From the NCBI GenBank assembly GCA_963763485.1, contig CAVXOW010000005.1, positions 496,001 through 560,000 of the forward strand: a DNA stretch of 64,000 bases, in the 5' to 3' direction. The notes below the pieces were generated by a model. That model was not told the DNA's origin and did no database searches. It worked only from the letters and a program-made list of their open reading frames with translations. The stretch is from CAWCKS01 sp963763485 (GTDB lineage: Bacteria > Pseudomonadota > Alphaproteobacteria > Rhizobiales > Xanthobacteraceae). Below, in pieces: positions 52,129-64,000 of this stretch. A program made the translations under genes and the position numbers. Position 1 is the first letter of the stretch, and each line of letters starts with the position of its first letter.

Positions 52129-52920
52129 TTAGATGAGCGTTCCGATCGCATCACCGATTGCGATCTCGCCGTCGTCGGTCACCTCCGCGTAGATGCCGCA
52201 GTCGCCATGGCCAAGACACCGCTGCAGCGTCTGCGGAATCTCGAGGTCGCGCGCCGCCGTCACGGGATCGACGTTGGTGGCGGCGCACCGGACGATGCGC
52301 TTGACCACTTTCGCCCGCGCCTTGCCGATTGCGATCGGTTTGTTGAGCAGGTCGAATTCACTCCAGGCGGACCAACCCTCGACATAGAGGTTGGCGCGAA
52401 ACCGGAGCGGATCGACCGGGCGGCCGACCACTTGTTCGATCGCGCGCACGCTTTCGAGATTGATGATCGAGACGACTTTTCTTGCCACGTCGGAGAAGCT
52501 GTGTGGCGGAGCCGTCAGCACCTTTGGCGGACCTTTGAGATCACTGTCGCAATAGCTTGCGAGGTACCGCTCGATCACCGCCCGCCCATCGGCGGTTTCG
52601 AGATCGCCGCGCGCGACCTCCGCGCCGTTGAGCCGGATGGTCAGGACATGCGTCATGTCATCGAACGAAGTGCGCAAAGCTGCCAGCCGCTCGTTTCGCA
52701 TCAGCATCAGGAAATTGGTCTTGGCCAGCCACGCAGGTGCGGCAGGGTCGAAGCCGCTGGGGCCGTTCTCGATCGCATAGCGGCGGTCGTTGGGCAGGGT
52801 CTGGCCGGTCCGCAAAGTGACCCGCTGATAGGGCTGCGGCGTCAGGCCTTTGACGGGATAGCGATAGATCGAGGTCAGGGTCGCGGCTGTGGGCATCGAC
52901 GGGCCACGTGAGGCAGGCAT
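52129..52920 (-). CDS. MOSC domain protein (mARC-like)
   Basis: A 263-residue protein with N-terminal MOSC barrel (ATLTSIYRYPVKGLTPQPYQRV) and C-terminal MOSC domain (DPLRFRANLYVEG, VVKRIVRCAATNVDP). RCAATNVDP is the pattern around the molybdenum-ligand cysteine of mARC/YcbX-type N-hydroxylated-substrate reductases, so this one is a better candidate for a Mo enzyme than the MOSC protein at 50314. GHGDCGIYAEV follows. An alternative start is 52896. Confidence 0.86.
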   Translation of the reverse strand: MPASRGPSMPTAATLTSIYRYPVKGLTPQPYQRVTLRTGQTLPNDRRYAIENGPSGFDPAAPAWLAKTNFLMLMRNERLAALRTSFDDMTHVLTIRLNGAEVARGDLETADGRAVIERYLASYCDSDLKGPPKVLTAPPHSFSDVARKVVSIINLESVRAIEQVVGRPVDPLRFRANLYVEGWSAWSEFDLLNKPIAIGKARAKVVKRIVRCAATNVDPVTAARDLEIPQTLQRCLGHGDCGIYAEVTDDGEIAIGDAIGTLI

Positions 52921-53133
52921 TTCCCGAAGGTTAAGCGCGTCTGAGCCGATTTTGGAACGAATTCTTCGCCGCCTCTTTTCCTTGTTCGATCGGTTCCTAC
53001 ATTGGGATCAGCGGATGCCTTAAGGGGTCCGTTTGGGGCCGTTTTTGACGTGCCTCAAGGCGAAAACCACCCAATGAAGATGTTCTGATCGCGCCGCTTT
53101 GGGCGTCAGGACGTGCCGAGGGAAAGGACCACT

Positions 53134-55731
<2,598 letters not shown>

Positions 55732-55747
55732 GGCGATAGCCAAAACG

Positions 55748-55782
55748 AAAAGGGCCTGCTTCGATCGAAGCGGGGCCTTTAT
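55748..55782 (+). terminator. Bidirectional terminator between clpB and the M23 gene
   Basis: AAAAGGGCCTGCTTC and GAAGCGGGGCCTTT pair around GATC (stem about 13 bp with small mismatches), followed by TTTAT on the plus side and with AAAA/TTTT on the minus side. It lies between two convergent genes. Confidence 0.85.
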
Positions 55783-55800
55783 CTATCAGCTAATTGCTGG

Positions 55801-57831
55801 TTATCGGCTCGCGTCGGCGGTCTTGCCCGACATGCCCTGCGCCATCGGGCCCTTGCTCATCATGCCGTTGAGGCGATCGCGCTCCTGCTCGAAAGCGGTG
55901 AGGATCGTACCTTCCAGCGACCGGCCGCGCGGCAGCTTCACCCGCATCGGATCGACAAAGCGTCCGTTGACGAGAATTTCGTAGTGCACATGCGGACCGG
56001 TCGAGCGGCCGGTTGAGCCGACGAAGCCGATGACCTGTCCCTGGCGCACACGCTTGCCGATTTCCATGCCCTTGGCGAACGCCGACATGTGACCATAGGC
56101 GGTCTCATAGCCGTTCGGATGCTTGACGCGGATGTACTTGCCGTAGCCGCCTTCCCAGCCTTCCTTCTCGATCACGCCGTTACCTGAGGCAAAGATCGGC
56201 GTGCCGTAGGCGGTGGCCCAGTCGACGCCGGTATGCATGGCGGTGTAGCCGAGGATCGGGTGGTGCCGTGAGCCGAAGCCCGAGCGCATGATTGCGTTGG
56301 CGACCGGCTTGCGTACCAGGAATTTCTTCGCGCTCTTGCCGGTCTCGTCGTAGTAGTCGACGACCGCGTCGTCGGGGGTCTGGAAGCGGTAGTACTTCTT
56401 GGTCTCGCCGCCGACGGTCAGCGCCGCGAACAGAATGTCGTTCTTGGCGTCCGGGTTCGGCGTCTCATCCTCGCCGGCATAGAACACCTCGAAGGAGTCG
56501 CCGGCCTGAACCTTGCGCTGGAAGTCGACGTCGTACGAATAGACCCGGATCATGTCCTCGATGACTTGCGCCGGGATCTTGTTGCGCAGCGCGGTCTCGT
56601 AAATGCTCTGGTAGAGGCGGACGCCGCTGCCGTCATCGTCGTCGTCATCGTCTTCGCTGGCGGCGTTGCTCGCCGTATCGGCCGGCGTGTTCAGGCTCGA
56701 GACATCGACGTTGACGTATTTGCCGAGGTCGGACAGCGCGACGACCGCTTCCACCGCGGAGTCGTTGGCGACGACGACGCGGATCGGCTGCAGCCGCTGC
56801 CCGGGTCCGGCCGGCGCCATCAGGATGCGGAGCTTCTCGCCTTCCTTCAAGCCACCGTCGCGGCCGCGCGAACCGAGGCTTGAAGCGATTTGCCTCGCGT
56901 CGTCGGGTGTCGCGCCGAGATCGCGCAGGATCGAGGCGACGCTGTCGCCTTTCTTGACGACGTGAATGCGTTCGCCCGACGGATTGCCGCCGGTCACCTG
57001 TTCCTTGGTCTTGGCAAGCAGCGTGACGTTTTCCGGAACGACGCGGGCCTCGAAGCCGGCATAGGGGTCCGAGCCGCTCTCGGCGGCATAAGCCAACTTC
57101 ACGTCGCTCGGCGTGCTCGCCGAGGCGTAACGCACCGGCTCGGTGGCGTTGCCATTGCCGCGCCAGTTCGAAGCGTCACGCACCCGCATGATCACGTCGT
57201 CCATCGGCACGACCGTTGCGATCTTGGCCTTCGGCAGGACGCTCGCGAGATCGCGCATTACGAACGAAACTTCGGCGTCCGGTTCGGCGGCGTCGGCCGT
57301 CGCCTGGCCGTCGTCGGCCGGGCTTGGCGAGCCGACGTCAGTCAGGAGTCGCTGCGCATTGAACGGCGGGATCTTGGCCGACAGTTCGCTCGTCGTCAGC
57401 GACAGGTTGCCGGCGATGCGCACAAACGGGCGCACGCGAACGACATCGCGGTTGCCGACATGGGCGACAGTCGAGACCTTGATGGTCTGGCGGGCCGCCG
57501 CGCTCTCGCTCGGCGGCGGCAGGCGATCGCTCTTGTGGGTTGCCTGGTGATCGCTTGCGCTGAAGGCGCCGCGCAGCGCGCCCTCGACCCGCTCCGGCAG
57601 CTTTGCAAACGTCATCTCACCGTCGAGAGATGCGAAAACGGCGCCGCCAATCAAGGCCGCGCCGCACAGTCCGGTCAGAATCGTTCCGCTCAACCACTGC
57701 ACGGAGACGCGACGGCGGTCGATGACCGATGCGTCGGTGCCGTCGACCGACAACGGCGGCTCGTGACCAAGGTCGATCGACCCCGTCTCGAGGCGTCCGT
57801 GAGCACCCCCCCGTGCCGTCCCGTAGTTCAA
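55801..57831 (-). CDS. M23 family metallopeptidase
   Basis: A 676-residue inner-membrane-anchored peptidoglycan endopeptidase. One transmembrane helix (about 47-66, LSGTILTGLCGAALIGGAVFA), a LysM-like segment (RIHVVKKGDSVASILRDLGATPDD, about 289-312), a Asp-rich stretch near 400, and the LytM/M23 domain with zinc ligands HxxxD in AMHTGVDWA and HVH in GPHVHYEIL. It resembles MepM/DipM-like hydrolases used in growth and division. TTG at 57831 is the start by default; a 19-base tandem repeat lies just upstream. Confidence 0.9.
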   Translation of the reverse strand: MNYGTARGGAHGRLETGSIDLGHEPPLSVDGTDASVIDRRRVSVQWLSGTILTGLCGAALIGGAVFASLDGEMTFAKLPERVEGALRGAFSASDHQATHKSDRLPPPSESAAARQTIKVSTVAHVGNRDVVRVRPFVRIAGNLSLTTSELSAKIPPFNAQRLLTDVGSPSPADDGQATADAAEPDAEVSFVMRDLASVLPKAKIATVVPMDDVIMRVRDASNWRGNGNATEPVRYASASTPSDVKLAYAAESGSDPYAGFEARVVPENVTLLAKTKEQVTGGNPSGERIHVVKKGDSVASILRDLGATPDDARQIASSLGSRGRDGGLKEGEKLRILMAPAGPGQRLQPIRVVVANDSAVEAVVALSDLGKYVNVDVSSLNTPADTASNAASEDDDDDDDGSGVRLYQSIYETALRNKIPAQVIEDMIRVYSYDVDFQRKVQAGDSFEVFYAGEDETPNPDAKNDILFAALTVGGETKKYYRFQTPDDAVVDYYDETGKSAKKFLVRKPVANAIMRSGFGSRHHPILGYTAMHTGVDWATAYGTPIFASGNGVIEKEGWEGGYGKYIRVKHPNGYETAYGHMSAFAKGMEIGKRVRQGQVIGFVGSTGRSTGPHVHYEILVNGRFVDPMRVKLPRGRSLEGTILTAFEQERDRLNGMMSKGPMAQGMSGKTADASR

Positions 57832-57844
57832 ACGTTAGTCCCCC

Positions 57845-57882
57845 AAGACCTTACCCAAGACTTAAGACCTTACCCGAGACTT
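57845..57882. repeat. Tandem 19-base repeat, two units
   Basis: AAGACCTTACCCAAGACTT (57845-57863) is followed at once by AAGACCTTACCCGAGACTT (57864-57882), one mismatch. On the minus strand it lies in the leader of the M23 gene, about 14 to 51 bases before its TTG. It might be paired binding sites or simple slippage. Confidence 0.7.
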
Positions 57883-58335
57883 AAGCCGGGAGGCTTTCGC
57901 CAAGGATCGAATTTCACGACGCGGCCCTAAAGCCGCCACCCCGATTTGACGGCTCTAGTGATCTGAAGCGGATTGCTGCGACGAGAGATGCGGATACGCG
58001 GTCGAGCCGGCAGTCTCTGCTGCGTTCGCGACCAGAACGTGGCGGCCACCATGATTGGCGGAGTTGCGAAGGTCAATGTTGCGCCAGTTTCCCCTTGCTT
58101 GGCTTGCGAACGGCACGCGCGGCGAAGGAAGCTGTCTCATGGCCTTCTTTTCCGTGGGTGCGAACGCAAAAAGACAACACCTGCTGAAGGGGTTGCACAT
58201 CGCGAAGCATTGCTTATCTGTTACTCAGGACGTCGCAACAATGTGGCTCAAGTACGGCGTCGGGTGGGAAAATCGGTCCCCTTCCGGCTGATCGCAACGG
58301 GCCGACGATCTTGCGACAATTTGTTGACTCTGACG
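57883..58335. other. Gap between the M23 gene and the rrn promoter; no gene seen
   Basis: About 450 bases with no credible reading frame: short frames exist but have no family pattern or ribosome site. It probably carries the M23 gene promoter on the minus strand and upstream activating sequences for the rRNA promoter. Confidence 0.5.
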
Positions 58336-58365
58336 TTGACAAGCGCCGAGGGGCGGGCATATAAA
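58336..58365 (+). promoter_or_regulatory. rRNA operon promoter
   Basis: TTGACA (58336-58341) and TATAAA (58360-58365) are 18 bases apart, very close to consensus; another TTGACT lies 12 bases before. Between them is a GC-rich spacer. The mature 16S begins about 410 bases downstream, leaving a leader that holds no gene and includes processing and antitermination sequence. Confidence 0.85.
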
Positions 58366-58775
58366 CCCGTCAATTGACGCGGCGCCGCCAAGGCCGTTGG
58401 CACTGGCGCGCGTTTTCGTCTCTGAAGCTCCTCATCGAGATGAGTGAATTGGCAGCCGGCTGGTCGTCGGTTGCGAATTGTCGTCGGGTGGGTTTTCGAG
58501 TTCCGGGGACGGAATGACCGGGTGAATGTGGAGCTTCGGCTCCGGGCTGTTTGAAAACTGAATAGAAGAAAGAGAAACGTGGACGGCGGGGTCCTTGCGG
58601 ACCGCACCATCTGACGAAGGCGCAAGCTTTCTTATGATGTTGCGGTCGGACAAAAGACTTCGGCGGTCACGTTTAAAAGGTTACACCATGGCCGTAAGCG
58701 ATGTAAATCGTTTGCGACCAATAATGGTGGGACCTCGTCAAGACGTGTGATCAGCCGGTTCAAAGTTTCGAGTCC

Positions 58776-60517
<1,742 letters not shown>

Positions 60518-60594
60518 GGGCTTGTAGCTCAGTTGGTTAGAGCGCGCGCTTGATAAGCGTGAGGTCGGAAGTTCAAGTCTTCCCAGGCCCACCA
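60518..60594 (+). tRNA. tRNA-Ile (GAT)
   Basis: 77 bases with encoded CCA. Acceptor GGGCTTG pairs with CAGGCCC; D-loop AGTTGGTTA; anticodon GAT at 60552-60554 in CTTGATAAG; T-loop GTTCAAGTC. Standard place in the rRNA spacer. Confidence 0.97.
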
Positions 60595-60846
60595 GCCTTC
60601 GCTCGCTTTGAGCGAGGCGAAGGCTGCCGCGCCGAAGCCGAAAGGCGAAGGCGGGCTTCCGACGCGCGAGCTTCGGCTCGGCAAGCCAGCCGCCCACACC
60701 AGCACAAAGGGGCCATAGCTCAGCTGGGAGAGCGCCTGCTTTGCAAGCAGGAGGTCGTCGGTTCGATCCCGTCTGGCTCCACCAGCCTTCGCTCCCTCGG
60801 AGCTTCGGCTCGGCAAGCCGGTCGAGAACCAAGCCGGTCGAGAACA
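60595..60846 (+). repeat. Repeats in the rRNA spacer flanking the tRNAs
   Basis: Both tRNAs are followed by GCCTTCGCTC, and GAGCTTCGGCTCGGCAAGCC occurs exactly at 60668-60687 and at 60800-60819. After the tRNA-Ala copy there is a 16-base tandem repeat AAGCCGGTCGAGAACC/A (60815-60830, 60831-60846). The pattern suggests duplication of a tRNA 3' flank. Confidence 0.7.
60709..60784 (+). tRNA. tRNA-Ala (TGC)
   Basis: 76 bases with encoded CCA. Acceptor GGGGCCA pairs with TGGCTCC; anticodon TGC at 60742-60744 in CTTTGCAAG; T-loop GGTTCGATCC. Standard place in the rRNA spacer. Confidence 0.97.
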
Positions 60847-61269
60847 AAGGCTGCCGCGGCGAAGCTCGAAGAGAGAAGCCGGGCACGCTCGCTGCACCAA
60901 ACTGGCGCCCTACAAAACGTCCGCGAAGCAAACACAGTTTCGCATGCATGACTTCTTGATGAAGTCGCATGCGTGATTTCTGACATCGTGAAGAGGAGAT
61001 CGATCCGAGACCTGGATCGCGAAGGCATTGCAAGATGCTGTTCGCGTTTTGGGAACGCTATCTCCAGATCGTTCGTCGCACGCCATCGCAAGATGGCGCG
61101 TGACAAAACGATCTTGCTGGCGACGCTTGACCGCATCGCCATCGGGCCGATCTTACGAAGCAATCTGGTCTTTCTAATCAGTGTCTCCTGCAACACGCGG
61201 TGTCCTTGTGACGACGCGCGATGCAGAAACCGTTCTGCCGAGAACGTGTGGACATTGATAATGAGAGCA
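60785..61269 (+). other. Spacer between tRNA-Ala and 23S
   Basis: About 485 bases, no gene. Contains the flank repeats noted separately and an arrangement of complementary segments (CGATCGTTCGTCGC / GCGTGACAAAACGATC region) that may form the 23S processing stem. Confidence 0.6.

Positions 61270-64000
<2,731 letters not shown>

Noticed and set aside
52921..53133. Heat-shock (RpoH) promoter for clpB
   Set aside because: CCTTG and CCTACATT occur near 52980-53000 but the spacing (about 10 bases) is too short for the RpoH consensus.

Overview
The window comes from a high-GC alphaproteobacterium, almost certainly Bradyrhizobium or a very close Nitrobacteraceae relative. The evidence is a tlpA gene divergent from argH-lptM-lysA, the cpdR / DUF3426 / ftsEX neighbourhood, a 16S-tRNA-Ile-tRNA-Ala-23S operon of rhizobial type with a helix-9 intervening sequence, and many paired-palindrome (REP-like) intergenic repeats. 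It looks like core chromosome with scattered accessory genes. I saw no phage, insertion sequence, CRISPR array or conjugation gene.

Layout. 0-5 kb: the end of a cobalamin adenosyltransferase, then etfB-etfA-hbdA (fatty-acid/acyl-CoA redox), an MFS permease, a YjfB-like motility peptide and acylphosphatase. 5-12.2 kb (minus strand): a TauD-type dioxygenase, a damaged glycosyltransferase-like gene, and an ArsR-headed cluster of small stress/unknown proteins (two SRPBCC/AHSA1, DUF899, transglutaminase-like, VOC), followed by GFA and a second DUF899. 12.4-16.2 kb: tlpA and divergent argH-lptM-lysA. 16.5-25.3 kb: an SDR and a TPP-dependent enzyme, PilZ, GFA, a peptide/nickel-type binding protein, a secreted protein, and the split low-complexity membrane protein TIGR02302/DUF4175. 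25.5-29.5 kb: a three-gene catabolic operon (carboxymuconolactone decarboxylase-like, 3-hydroxyisobutyrate dehydrogenase-like, metallo-beta-lactamase lactonase), an L,D-transpeptidase and an amino-acid-binding protein. 29.7-32.9 kb: a second ArsR-SRPBCC cluster with DoxX and VOC. 33-38 kb: methyltransferase, DUF2189, AraC, a globin-coupled chemoreceptor. 37.8-42.6 kb: cpdR, DUF3426, ftsE-ftsX, YdcF and plsC (cell cycle and envelope). 42.7-45.1 kb: ChaC-like, a small secreted protein, DUF2125. 45.2-48.2 kb: chorismate mutase-hisC-tyrC (aromatic amino acids), divergent from metX-metW-MOSC. 51.2-57.8 kb: alpha/beta hydrolase, a second MOSC protein, clpB, and an M23 peptidase. 57.8-64 kb: the rRNA operon, with 23S cut by the window end.

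Two themes stand out. First, the two ArsR-SRPBCC clusters share a palindromic operator (TTAACCA-NN-TGGTT) that contains an ATGG; in the first cluster that ATG is the start codon and lies where transcription should begin, so the repressor mRNA is probably leaderless. Second, many conserved genes (argH, lysA, tyrC, arsR and others) are broken by single-base indels. Where I could reconstruct the frame these are mostly +1 duplications of a neighbouring base, which points to sequencing or assembly error more than to true gene decay. Frameshifted genes are therefore given as one reconstructed locus each.
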